The notes under the pieces were generated by a model. That model saw only the letters and a program-made list of their open reading frames with translations, made no database searches and had not been told where the DNA came from. Both the position numbers and the translations under genes were made by a program. A stretch of DNA of 64,000 nucleotides from Bacillota bacterium (GTDB taxonomy: Bacteria > Bacillota > Clostridia > DSM-8532). Location of the stretch: NCBI GenBank assembly GCA_023415825.1, contig JAEZJF010000017.1, forward strand, positions 62,001 to 126,000. Direction: 5' to 3'. Below, in pieces: positions 41,525 to 50,511 of the stretch (position 1 is the first letter of the stretch; each line of letters starts with the position of its first letter).

Positions 41525-42862
41525 ATGTATACGTTTAAAGAAGGATTTTATTCCGATGTCAGAATAGAGGATGTTTACGAAACAAGCATCTCGTATACTC
41601 TAGGAAGTCTTGATGAGAGTAAAGTTCGTCGATACAAGGCTGCATTTATTCGGGTTTTTGATGGGGCGCTATGGTATTACTCTGCTACTTCCGATATAGA
41701 CCACATTCAAGAAGAAATTGAAAAGCTTTATCAGGCTGCCAAACCAAATGCCGATATTGAGCTCCATCCCGTAGTCAAGGCTTACGAAGTCCATCAGGAC
41801 AGGGTCTTGCGTTTTACTGAGGACAGTATTACCGAAACCCCTAAAGAAGCTAAAGAAGAGCTTCTAAAGTCTTTCTTCCCTATTCTTAAAGAGCATGCTA
41901 CCCTGAAGATGTGGAAGGCTATCTACGTGGACGCCAAAAAAACCATTACTCTCTTTACCAGCAAGGGCTCAAACCTCATGTTTGATATGCAGCGGGCCGG
42001 TTATTCTATTCGTATGTCCTTTTCAGAAGGAGAAAAAAAGTTCAGCGAAAATTATCAGGAGGCCTCAAATTCCTTTAATAAACTGAAAAAAGACAGCACC
42101 CTTTTAAAGGCTTATATTTTAAAGTGTGAGGACTTCCTGCGTAACGCCGCTGCTGTTGTTCCGGGAAAACATACCGTTATTCTGTCACCATTGGCTGCTG
42201 GGGTATTCGCCCATGAAAGCTTCGGCCACAAGAGTGAGTCGGATTTTATGGTTGGTGACGAGACTATGAAAAGAGAGTGGGCCCTTGGTAAAAAAGTGGG
42301 CTCCGACATTCTCTCCATTGTAGATTCCGGCTTTGAACCGGGATCGGGTTATGTGCCCTATGATGACGAGGGTACAAAGGCCAGGGAAACCTATCTTATC
42401 AAGGACGGCATTCTGACAGGAAGGCTGCACAGTGCTTCGACAGCAGCACTGCTTGAGGAAGAGGTAACAGGCAATGCCCGTGCCATCAATTTCGAATATG
42501 AACCTATCGTTCGTATGACCACGACCTACATAAAACCGGGAAACAAAACGAAGGAAGAGCTCATTGCGGAGGTCCAGGATGGTTATCTGATTGAAGAGAT
42601 CAAGCATGGCTCGGGGCTCTCCACCTTCACCATAGCTCCTTCTCTGGCATATCGCATTGAGGGCGGTAAAATTACCGGTCCTGTCAATATCTCAGTCATC
42701 AGCGGTACCGTTTTTGAGACATTGTCCGAAATTGACGGGGTGTCGGACAAGCTTGAGCTATTATCCTTTGTCACGGGCGGCTGTGGCAAAATGGAGCAAT
42801 ATCCGCTCCCCGTAGGCTTTGGCGGCCCCTATGTCCGAGTCAGAAATATGATGGTCCAATAG
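41525..42862 (+). CDS. tldD: TldD-family metalloprotease subunit
   Basis: 445 residues from the ATG at 41525 with GGAGGG just upstream; an ATG at 41489 lacks a site. The zinc motif is FAHESFGHKSESD. TldD/TldE form a cytosolic heterodimeric protease that trims unfolded or leader-peptide chains, for example in modified-peptide maturation and CcdA turnover. Paired 24 bp upstream of the TldE homologue. No RiPP precursor was found next to it. Confidence 0.88.
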   Translation: MYTFKEGFYSDVRIEDVYETSISYTLGSLDESKVRRYKAAFIRVFDGALWYYSATSDIDHIQEEIEKLYQAAKPNADIELHPVVKAYEVHQDRVLRFTEDSITETPKEAKEELLKSFFPILKEHATLKMWKAIYVDAKKTITLFTSKGSNLMFDMQRAGYSIRMSFSEGEKKFSENYQEASNSFNKLKKDSTLLKAYILKCEDFLRNAAAVVPGKHTVILSPLAAGVFAHESFGHKSESDFMVGDETMKREWALGKKVGSDILSIVDSGFEPGSGYVPYDDEGTKARETYLIKDGILTGRLHSASTAALLEEEVTGNARAINFEYEPIVRMTTTYIKPGNKTKEELIAEVQDGYLIEEIKHGSGLSTFTIAPSLAYRIEGGKITGPVNISVISGTVFETLSEIDGVSDKLELLSFVTGGCGKMEQYPLPVGFGGPYVRVRNMMVQ

Positions 42863-42885
42863 AGTTAGAAAAGGAGGCTACGCAA

Positions 42886-44112
42886 ATGATTAAGGAACAA
42901 TATCGCTCGACGATTATGGATACCACCCTAAGCATTGTCAACTCACAGATGGAGTCGGTGAGAAACAAAAACATTACCAAAACCAGCCAGAGGGTTTATA
43001 AGGACGGCTTTATCGGAGCAGCCGGTACCATAGGTACATTCTCGGAGGACGAGCTTTTAAAAGAAGGCCAGCAGGCTCTTGAGAAAAGAATTGAATATCC
43101 TGTAGAGCCCACAATGCATCAAACCATGAGCCATGACATGCGTCAGCCCATAATAGCTGCCCATAAACTCTTAGAAGAGTTCAGCACCTTACTGGAGGAC
43201 CTCAAAAAGAGACAGCCTCATTTTATCTTCTCTAATAAAATATCGCTGACCGAGGTCCAATCAAGCCTCGTTAATGATGCAGGGCTTCATCTGGATTATT
43301 ACGACAGGTGCCTGTCGTCAGGGATCATTTTTAAGGAGAAGACATCTACCAGCGTTTTTGATGGTGGACTAGGCTTTCAGGAGAGGAAATATGATCGAAA
43401 GCTCATCCTTGAAGAATTTGATTTAATTCTTAATGCTTATAGGGAGAAAGTGGAGCTTCCAAAGAAGGGCAGATATCCCATTATTTTTGCTACAGAAGAA
43501 GCGCCCGTCGACAAATTCGTTAGTGATCTTAAGGCCGATGTATTCGCCCAGGGTGGCTCCCTGTTTTCAGAGAAACTGGGGCAGAAGCTTTTCAATGAAA
43601 CGTTTACCTTTGGCCAGAATGTAGACCCTAAGGTCGCTATCAATACACCCTTCTTTGACGCCGAGGGCATGATTAATCCCGGTTTTGTATTTAATCTCAT
43701 TGAAGATGGTGTGCTTAAAAGCCCCTATTGTGATAAGAAAACAGCACATAAATATGGTTTTAGCCCCTCCGGAAGTGCAGTTGCTCCCTATGACGGTGTG
43801 CCCCAGACAGCGCTTATAAAGCCCACTATCAAAAAAACAAGCACGAACCTAAAAGCCCTGTTGGGCGGTCAGATGGGAATTGTGGTTCTCATGGCGGCAG
43901 GAGGAGATTTTACCCCTCAAGGGGATTACGCGACTCCGGTACAGCTGGCCATGCTCTTTGACGGAGAACGGCCGCTGGGGAGGCTTCCTGAATTCAATCT
44001 CTCCTCCAATGTGTACGACATGTTTGGTAAAGGCTTCAGGGGTGTAGCCCCCAATAACTTCATGCCTTTTTCAACCTACGAATTCGCTGTTCTCGAAATG
44101 AATCTTTCATAA
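42886..44112 (+). CDS. TldE/PmbA-family protease subunit
   Basis: 408 residues with GGAGG before the ATG. It lacks the HExxxH motif, as expected of the non-catalytic partner (PmbA/TldE). Conserved parts are SLTEVQSSLVNDAGL, KLGQKLFNETFTFGQN and the C-terminal GDFTPQGDYATPVQLAMLFD. Works with the preceding TldD. Its stop codon abuts the 158-bp palindrome. Confidence 0.85.
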   Translation: MIKEQYRSTIMDTTLSIVNSQMESVRNKNITKTSQRVYKDGFIGAAGTIGTFSEDELLKEGQQALEKRIEYPVEPTMHQTMSHDMRQPIIAAHKLLEEFSTLLEDLKKRQPHFIFSNKISLTEVQSSLVNDAGLHLDYYDRCLSSGIIFKEKTSTSVFDGGLGFQERKYDRKLILEEFDLILNAYREKVELPKKGRYPIIFATEEAPVDKFVSDLKADVFAQGGSLFSEKLGQKLFNETFTFGQNVDPKVAINTPFFDAEGMINPGFVFNLIEDGVLKSPYCDKKTAHKYGFSPSGSAVAPYDGVPQTALIKPTIKKTSTNLKALLGGQMGIVVLMAAGGDFTPQGDYATPVQLAMLFDGERPLGRLPEFNLSSNVYDMFGKGFRGVAPNNFMPFSTYEFAVLEMNLS

Positions 44113-44270
44113 TGGGCTCTTAAACAATAATGCCCGATTTTGAAGCGAGGAATTTTTCGATATTTCAAGGCGGAGGAGGGCGCAATAATAGCTTTATTGC
44201 AACCGACGACAACGCAGAAATAGCGGAAAATAACCGCTTCAAAATTGGGAGGTTATTGTTTAAGAGCCCA
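44113..44270. repeat. 158-bp imperfect palindrome with nested hairpin (MITE-like or structured element)
   Basis: The outer 18-bp arms are perfect (TGGGCTCTTAAACAATAA at 44113-44130 and its complement at 44253-44270). Further inside, ATTTTGAAGCG pairs with CGCTTCAAAAT, and ATTTTTCGATATTTC with a near complement. In the loop GCAATAA/TTTATTGC forms another hairpin. It sits between convergent genes and supplies the stop codon of the serine dehydratase alpha gene. Confidence 0.8.
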
Positions 44271-45126
44271 CAATTACTTCTTGGGCTGCGGGGGTTGCTG
44301 CAAGCCCCCCATCGGCCGTTTCTTTTATGGAGGGGGACATCCCCTTTCCTACTTCGTCCACGGCCTTTATAACCTCATCAGCCGGAGCAAGGACACTTAG
44401 CCCGGCCATAGCCAGGCTGGCTGAAATAATGGCATTTGAAGCCCCGGACGCATTTCTGATTACGCAGGGCAGCTCCACAAGTCCAGCAATGGGATCGCAG
44501 GCCAGCCCCATGGTATTCTCCAGCGCTATGGCAACCGCATTGGATACTTCTTCGGGAGACCCTCCCAGAAGCTCCACAAGAGCTGCTGCCGCCATAGCCG
44601 AGGCAACACCGCATTCGGCCATACAGCCTCCCTCAGCGCCGGATATGCTGGCTTTTTTAGCAACCACAAGCCCTACCCCTGCCGATGTGAAAAGCGCTTT
44701 TACTACTTGATCCTCGGGAAGCTTATATTCTTCCATGGCTGTTATCAAAACTGCCGGAATAATGCCGCAGGAGCCTGCTGTGGGCGCTGCAACAATTCTG
44801 CCCATGCAGGCATTGTATTCAGAAGCTGCCAGGGCCTTAACCATAGCCTTATGGATGAGGTCTGACGGCACCTTCCCCTCATTAATGCTTGTAAGCAGCC
44901 GATAAGCTCCTCCACCCGTCAGTCCGCTCATTGAGCGCAGGTATGGGTCAAGGCCGCTGATAATGGATTCTTTCATGACTTCAAAGGATTTTTGCATTCT
45001 ATCAGTTAAAACTTCAACACTTGTCTCCCCATGAAGGGCTTCGTATTGAAGGACAATATCTGATATTTTTTTCTCCGATTGCTGGGCTTCCTCAACCAGC
45101 ATCTTAATGCTCTCTATTTCTTTCAT
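44260..45126 (-). CDS. sdaAA: L-serine dehydratase, FeS-dependent, alpha subunit
   Basis: 288 residues from the ATG at 45126 with GAGGTGG upstream; a start at 45171 is less likely. The alpha subunit converts L-serine to pyruvate and ammonia with a [4Fe-4S] cluster. Conserved cysteine segments are APTAGSCGIIP, EGGCMAECGVASA and CDPIAGLVELPC. The partner beta subunit is 50 bp upstream. The last codons (VGS, stop) lie in the palindromic element. Confidence 0.93.
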   Translation of the reverse strand: MKEIESIKMLVEEAQQSEKKISDIVLQYEALHGETSVEVLTDRMQKSFEVMKESIISGLDPYLRSMSGLTGGGAYRLLTSINEGKVPSDLIHKAMVKALAASEYNACMGRIVAAPTAGSCGIIPAVLITAMEEYKLPEDQVVKALFTSAGVGLVVAKKASISGAEGGCMAECGVASAMAAAALVELLGGSPEEVSNAVAIALENTMGLACDPIAGLVELPCVIRNASGASNAIISASLAMAGLSVLAPADEVIKAVDEVGKGMSPSIKETADGGLAATPAAQEVIVGS

Positions 45127-45178
45127 TGGCACTATCCACCTCGTGTAATTGATAAACAAACTGTTTTGCATTATCTCA

Positions 45179-45841
45179 TCAGCGTACCGGCTTAACGATG
45201 GTCGCCCTGGATATGCGCGGGATTTGTTCTATAAGGCCTGCGATTTCGTCTGAGATCTCTTCGTCGGCCTCAATAACCATGATGGCCGATCCTCGCTTTT
45301 CAGAGCGGTAGACCCTCATGAAGGCAATATTGATGTTAAAACAGGCTAGAATGTTGGTAACCGAGGAGATAACACCCGGAAGATCGGTGTGGGTAATAAC
45401 CAGGGTATAATAATCCCCCCCAATGGACACCTCGACTCCGTTGACCTGAGTGATCAGAATGTTGCCGCCGCCGACTGAGGAGCCCACTACACTGGCCTTT
45501 TTCCCGCTTTTCCCTGTAATATCAAGACGTGTGGTATTGGGGTGAACATTTCCCAGATTGGCATTTTCAAAGCTGAAGGTAAGCCCGGCTTCACCAGCCA
45601 GGGCAAGACTCTCCCTGATACGGGCATCATCTACTTCATAGCCCATAAGACCGCCCAGAATGGCTCTATCGGTGCCATGCCCCAGGGCTGTTTTAGCAAA
45701 AGACCCGTGGAGGATGATTCTTGCATCACAAACCTCCTCGCCTAAAATCATGCGGGCAACCTTGCCTATTCTCGCGGCACCTGCCGTGTGGGAGCTGGAC
45801 GGTCCTACCATAACAGGTCCGATTATATCAAATGTATTCAC
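45179..45841 (-). CDS. sdaAB: L-serine dehydratase, FeS-dependent, beta subunit
   Basis: 220 residues from a GTG at 45841 with GGAGATG upstream. It has the SDH beta signature FDIIGPVMVGPSSSHTAGA and a C-terminal ACT domain (YTLVITHTDLPGVISSVTNI) that binds serine. It starts only 54 bp after the AraC-type regulator's stop, so read-through from the signalling operon is plausible. Confidence 0.93.
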   Translation of the reverse strand: MNTFDIIGPVMVGPSSSHTAGAARIGKVARMILGEEVCDARIILHGSFAKTALGHGTDRAILGGLMGYEVDDARIRESLALAGEAGLTFSFENANLGNVHPNTTRLDITGKSGKKASVVGSSVGGGNILITQVNGVEVSIGGDYYTLVITHTDLPGVISSVTNILACFNINIAFMRVYRSEKRGSAIMVIEADEEISDEIAGLIEQIPRISRATIVKPVR

Positions 45842-45895
45842 AGTAACATCTCCTAGTTTGCGATACTTTAATAGTCTTACTCAACTCATCATTAT

Positions 45896-46987
45896 TTAAT
45901 CCTGTATAGCTCTGCTGGACTTATAGCTGTTTGGGGAAAGCCCCGTATGTTTTTTGAAAATCTTACTGAAATATTCATGGTCTTTAAAGCCAAGACGCTC
46001 GGCAATCTCATAGTTTTTACAGGTGCCGGATTTCAGCAGGAATTTGGCACGCTCTACCTTGACCATTGTAATATACTCCAAAAGCGAGACACCCGTGGAC
46101 TGCTTAAAGAGCTCGCTCAAGTAGGTCTTATTGATATAAAGCTTATCAGCTATGTGCTTGACCGATATATTTTCTTCAATATGATAAAGCACCTGAAGGC
46201 AGGCTGTTTTTATGGCATTGGCATCGCTTTTCCATATGATCATTTTCCTTAGAAACAAAACCAACCTCTCAGCTGACTTTTTTACCTTATCATGAAGGGC
46301 TTGCCAATCCCCTTCGGACAGGTTCAGATGCTTAATGGCTGTAAGATCCGTATAAAGGCTTATCCACCCATGTTCAGCCACAACTCGGGAAAAGATGAGC
46401 TCTATAGCATTTTTCAAAATAATAGCCGACTTGGGTTCATTATATTGAAGGGCAGCTCCCACTGCTTCCACCATCTGTTCTGTCACTTCTAGAGCCTTTA
46501 TATCACCATCATTAAGAAGCCTGATCACCCTTTCAACATCCTGTACAGGGAAAAAGGCTTCCTCCGCCAGACCTCTAAGCTGCTCCAGCTTATCCCGCTC
46601 AAGCCTCATGTTGTCCAGGTATATCCGGGCGCGATTCAATAGCTCTACCAGGTTTTTACCGTTCACAGGCTTTCCTAGATAATCAAAGGCTCCATGAAGC
46701 AGTCCTTCCCGGGCATAGCTGTACTCTGTGTAATCACTGAGAAGTACAATACAAGGACAGAGCTTTTCTAAAGATACCGCCTTTAATAAAGCCATGCCAT
46801 CCATGACCGGCATTCGGATATCTGTTATAACGAGATCATAAGGGTCAGCTCTCAATTTTTTCAGGGCATCGGCCCCATTTTCCGCCTCTCCTCCAATAAA
46901 AAAACCTGTCGACTCTCCCCAAATAGCCATCCTTTTTAAATCATAGCGAAGGATTTCAAGATCATCAACTATTAAAACCTTGTACAA
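45896..46987 (-). CDS. AraC-type response regulator (YesN-like)
   Basis: 363 residues. A receiver domain has phospho-acceptor aspartate in LVITDIRMPVMDG and the conserved lysine in YLGKPVNG. The centre is a 140-residue linker, and the C-terminal 100 residues are a double helix-turn-helix of AraC type (VKHIADKLYINKTYLSELFKQ; EIAERLGFKDHEYFSKIFKK). Last regulator of the signalling operon; the gene directly downstream is sdaAB, a likely target. Confidence 0.9.
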   Translation of the reverse strand: MYKVLIVDDLEILRYDLKRMAIWGESTGFFIGGEAENGADALKKLRADPYDLVITDIRMPVMDGMALLKAVSLEKLCPCIVLLSDYTEYSYAREGLLHGAFDYLGKPVNGKNLVELLNRARIYLDNMRLERDKLEQLRGLAEEAFFPVQDVERVIRLLNDGDIKALEVTEQMVEAVGAALQYNEPKSAIILKNAIELIFSRVVAEHGWISLYTDLTAIKHLNLSEGDWQALHDKVKKSAERLVLFLRKMIIWKSDANAIKTACLQVLYHIEENISVKHIADKLYINKTYLSELFKQSTGVSLLEYITMVKVERAKFLLKSGTCKNYEIAERLGFKDHEYFSKIFKKHTGLSPNSYKSSRAIQD

Positions 46988-47004
46988 AAAGTCACCTCAC
47001 ACAT

Positions 47005-47397
47005 TTATCCTACACAGGCTTCTACCTGTTGCAGAAGATCACGGGAATTCCACGGCTTATGAATGACTCCCTTTAGATTGATTTTATCCTGCTTAACGGA
47101 AATGGACATCATATCTGCATAGCCCGTTATCATGAGGGCGCTGATATCAGGATATTTTTCATTGACCTTGACCAGGAACTCATCTCCGTTCATACCGGGC
47201 ATGAGCCAATCTGAAAGAATAAGGATGACGCGGATTCCACTCTCCACCAGCTCATCAATAATGGTCAAAGCCTCCGATGCACTAAGCGCGGTCTCATAAT
47301 GGAAACGGGCTCCGAAATACCCCATCAGCTCCTGTTTTAGAGATAAAAGGATCATTTCTTCATCATCAACACACATAATAGCACTGCGGCTAGGCAT
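47005..47397 (-). CDS. Stand-alone receiver-domain protein
   Basis: 130 residues, only a CheY-like receiver: acidic pair in VDDEE, phospho-acceptor in LILSDWLMPGMNGDEF and lysine in VIHKPWNSRDL. It lies 1 bp after the kinase gene and before the AraC-type regulator. The HKPW form is shared with the receiver of the 390-residue hybrid upstream, suggesting a phosphorelay rather than DNA binding. Confidence 0.9.
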   Translation of the reverse strand: MPSRSAIMCVDDEEMILLSLKQELMGYFGARFHYETALSASEALTIIDELVESGIRVILILSDWLMPGMNGDEFLVKVNEKYPDISALMITGYADMMSISVKQDKINLKGVIHKPWNSRDLLQQVEACVG

Positions 47398-49608
47398 TCA
47401 AATCACCTCCTCATACACTCTCAGCCAGATGTTAAAGGTGGTTTCACCCGGCTTTGTTTCTACATCAATATGACCTCCGACTTCCTCCACTATTCTTTTT
47501 GCAATGTCTAAACCGAGGCCGGTGCCCTCCCCTAATTTTTTAGTAGTAAAAAACGGTTCAAAAATTCTGTTGCGTATGGTCTCAGGGATGCCGGGACCCC
47601 TGTCGGTAATCGATACCTTCACATATTCCTGAATCCTAGCTATTCCTATGCTTAACTTCCCCTTATAATCCATAGCCTGCAAAGCGTTGTTAATAATATT
47701 TACCCAAACCTGATGCAATTTATCGGGGTAACATAAAACAGAAGGAACCGTCTGATAGTCTTTGATGATTTCCACACCGTACTTGGTTTGGTTATAGTAA
47801 AGGGTTAATACCATCTCAATATCGTTGATGACATCATGAGGAACCACCTGCCGGTTGGATTCCCGGTGAGAATAGGTCTTAAGTGCCCCAATAACCTTGG
47901 AGGCTTTTTCTGCAGAAATTCTGATCATGTGTGCTGATTTGTGCATTGTAATAATACTGTATGCCATTTTTACAGCATCTTTAATTCCCGGCTGACGGAT
48001 CAGGGCTAAAAAATCCTGGTCACTGGCTTCATACCCAATATCCACCAATAGCTCAATGACTTCATCCGATATTGTTAAATTGTTCTCCTCTACTATCTTA
48101 TAATATCTTTTTCTGTTTTGGCGCCTGGTTGACGAATCTTGCGTGCTTTCGCCTGCTATACTCTGATCAATCAACTGATTATATAAATCACTGCTTTCAT
48201 CAGATGCTGTAGCCCGGAAATGAATGACCTGGTCAATCTCATTTTTTAAAACCTTTTCCAATGTACCACCCGCAGAATTAATTACCCCCAAGGGTGTGTT
48301 GAGCTCATGGGCAATACCCGCTACAAGCTGACCCAGAACCGCCATTTTTTCCTGATTAACCAATTGTTGCTGAGCTTCTCTCAAATCTTCTATGGCTGAT
48401 TCCAATTCGCAATTGGCCTGTTCCAGCTCAACGGTACGCTCAGCCACCTTGTCCTCCAATTCATCATTAAGCTTTTTAATCTCAGCCTCAGCCTTCTTTC
48501 GGGCAGTAATATCCTGAATGACCACTATTTGCGCGGTAGGTTCTTCTTCTTCCAACCAAAGGGGCGAGACGGTCATCTCTACCCATACCATTTGGCCATC
48601 CTTGCGAATATAGCGCTTCTCCATCAAAAACTCACGTATCTTTCCTTTATGAAGATCCTCGATTAAAGCCCGCTGCCTTGGAAGATCCTCCTTGTGGGTG
48701 ATGGTTTCATAGGATATTTCCATCATCTCTTCCATAGTATGACCCACTATGTCACAAAAACGCTGGTTAAGGAATGTGTAGCGGCCTGATTGCGCCGTGA
48801 CCTGACCAACACCTACACCGGCCTGCTGGAAAATGGCCCTTAGCTGTGCCTCACTGGCTCTGGTCTGCTGCTGGGCGGCATCAATATCCTGTAACATGTG
48901 CTCTAAATCCGAGGCCATGCTTTTAATTTCAGAAAAAGCTCTTCTGAAGCTGGCTGCTTCCATTTTCTTTTTGGCAAGGCTATGGGAAGATTTACCGGCT
49001 TCAATCATGCTCATTCGAATGGATTCAAGAGGTCTGACAAGGCGGATATAGCTTAGGAGAGTAAGGGCCGTTGCTATGAGCAGTATAACAAAACCCATCT
49101 GGATAATTTCATCCTTGAGCTCCTGGAAAAATTGATTCCTGCTCTCCGTATGATCATACCAAAGAGTGGCATAGGCTATAATTTGAGTATGATCATTGAA
49201 TTTGTAAATGGGAATAATACGACGCTCAATGTAAGGTCCTTCAGGGTTGATGCGGGATTCAAATACCTTTTCCCCATTCGTCATGAGCTTGATGATGGTG
49301 CGCTCTATGGAACTGATCTGGACACATCGCAAATTTTTGTTCTTGAGCTCATTGGTGATAAGCTTTCTTAAAGTCTCGATATCATAATTCCAGACAGCAG
49401 GCTCGAAAGCGCTTTGAACACGAATTTCCAGAGATTGCTTATACTGCTCAAGGGCAAATTTGCTTTCCTGAAGACTTTTATAGGTCCCAAAGATAATGCT
49501 GGGTATGTAGACTAAAAGGGCTATTAAGGATACCAGGCCAGACAGCCTGCCAGCCAAACCCAACTTTTTTATGGGATTGTCTTTCTTTTGCGCAACTGAT
49601 GTCATCAA
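47398..49608 (-). CDS. PAS-containing membrane sensor histidine kinase
   Basis: 736 residues. Two membrane helices (about 22-45 and 172-192) enclose an extracytoplasmic domain. A HAMP-like linker, a PAS/PAC domain (about 255-380, IFQQAGVGVGQVTAQSGRY), a coiled coil, then H in GIAHELNTPLGVINSAGG and an HATPase domain with NNALQAMDYKG, DRGPGIPE and GEGTGLGLDIAKRI follow. Between H box and ATPase is an unusual charged insertion of about 80 residues. Overlaps the binding-protein gene by 4 bp. Confidence 0.9.
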   Translation of the reverse strand: MMTSVAQKKDNPIKKLGLAGRLSGLVSLIALLVYIPSIIFGTYKSLQESKFALEQYKQSLEIRVQSAFEPAVWNYDIETLRKLITNELKNKNLRCVQISSIERTIIKLMTNGEKVFESRINPEGPYIERRIIPIYKFNDHTQIIAYATLWYDHTESRNQFFQELKDEIIQMGFVILLIATALTLLSYIRLVRPLESIRMSMIEAGKSSHSLAKKKMEAASFRRAFSEIKSMASDLEHMLQDIDAAQQQTRASEAQLRAIFQQAGVGVGQVTAQSGRYTFLNQRFCDIVGHTMEEMMEISYETITHKEDLPRQRALIEDLHKGKIREFLMEKRYIRKDGQMVWVEMTVSPLWLEEEEPTAQIVVIQDITARKKAEAEIKKLNDELEDKVAERTVELEQANCELESAIEDLREAQQQLVNQEKMAVLGQLVAGIAHELNTPLGVINSAGGTLEKVLKNEIDQVIHFRATASDESSDLYNQLIDQSIAGESTQDSSTRRQNRKRYYKIVEENNLTISDEVIELLVDIGYEASDQDFLALIRQPGIKDAVKMAYSIITMHKSAHMIRISAEKASKVIGALKTYSHRESNRQVVPHDVINDIEMVLTLYYNQTKYGVEIIKDYQTVPSVLCYPDKLHQVWVNIINNALQAMDYKGKLSIGIARIQEYVKVSITDRGPGIPETIRNRIFEPFFTTKKLGEGTGLGLDIAKRIVEEVGGHIDVETKPGETTFNIWLRVYEEVI

Positions 49609-50507
49609 AAATCACACATCCTCTTCGCTTCATCTTCCGGCAGGTATCGACTGTATATTTTAAAGAGCGTCCCATCATTTTTCATTTCATTAATATGTTT
49701 CTTAATCCGTTCTGCATTTTCAGTTATGAAATATCTTTTACTTAAGGTGATGCACCTTATCAAGGATTCTCCCTCAGGCCAATCCATAATACTGACATCC
49801 TGAATATCAAGGGCATTGAAATAATACAAATAGCTGGAGGACATATCAAATGTGACCTGAATCCAGTCGTCCTTCAGCATTTTATAAAGAGAATCCGAAT
49901 CTCTTGCCTCAACAATCATCCGTTTTTTCTTAAGCTGTTCTATGAGCTTGTCGTAATTCTCTCCATAGGTATAGCCTCGAATAATACCCACCTTTAGGTC
50001 CGTTCTTTCCAGCAGCTCATCCTGGGTGGATAATCCTACGCCTTCATGAATAAGTACATGATTCCTCTGTGAAAAGTAGGGGATAAAGTATGAATAGCGC
50101 TCACTTTTAGGTGTAATGACGGTGGATACACTCATGGGCAGAGACCCTTCTTCAATCCTGGAGGTGATTCTTGCCCGGGGCATCACTCGCTCATCGAAGG
50201 CTATGCCCATTCTTCTTGAAAGTTCCTCTATGATATCCTTATTAATACCTGTATCATCGCTCTCATTATAAAGATATCCACTATTATAGTGGGCAACTGT
50301 AATAGCATTGTCTATATCGGCGAAAACCAGCCTATTGTAGTTATCCACCGAGGTTTCCAACTCATCTGGGTCCAATCCACCGACAGCATCCTTGCCCAGA
50401 AACTGCTTGTTTAAAAACTGAGTCGCATAATGGATCCCCGATATAAGAAGACAGCTGCACACCAGAACAAGCATGATCCGTCTCATTGCTTTTAATCCCT
50501 TCTTCAA
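49605..50507 (-). CDS. Amino-acid-type periplasmic binding protein (SBP_bac_3), membrane-anchored
   Basis: 300 residues. An N-terminal hydrophobic helix (about 9-27), no lipobox, and a class 3 solute-binding fold: DIIEELSRRMGIAFDE, RITSRIEEGSLPMSVSTVI, LKVGIIRGYTYGEN and a C-terminal KRIKKHINEMKNDGTLFKIYS. No transporter genes accompany it. Being overlapped by the kinase gene, it probably presents a ligand to that kinase. Ligand unknown; an amino acid is the family norm. Confidence 0.85.
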   Translation of the reverse strand: MKKGLKAMRRIMLVLVCSCLLISGIHYATQFLNKQFLGKDAVGGLDPDELETSVDNYNRLVFADIDNAITVAHYNSGYLYNESDDTGINKDIIEELSRRMGIAFDERVMPRARITSRIEEGSLPMSVSTVITPKSERYSYFIPYFSQRNHVLIHEGVGLSTQDELLERTDLKVGIIRGYTYGENYDKLIEQLKKKRMIVEARDSDSLYKMLKDDWIQVTFDMSSSYLYYFNALDIQDVSIMDWPEGESLIRCITLSKRYFITENAERIKKHINEMKNDGTLFKIYSRYLPEDEAKRMCDF

Positions 50508-50511
50508 TCAC

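Noticed and set aside
41525..44112. TldD/TldE pair as part of a modified-peptide cluster
   Set aside because: No precursor peptide, modification enzyme or exporter is adjacent; the pair is commonly a stand-alone housekeeping protease.
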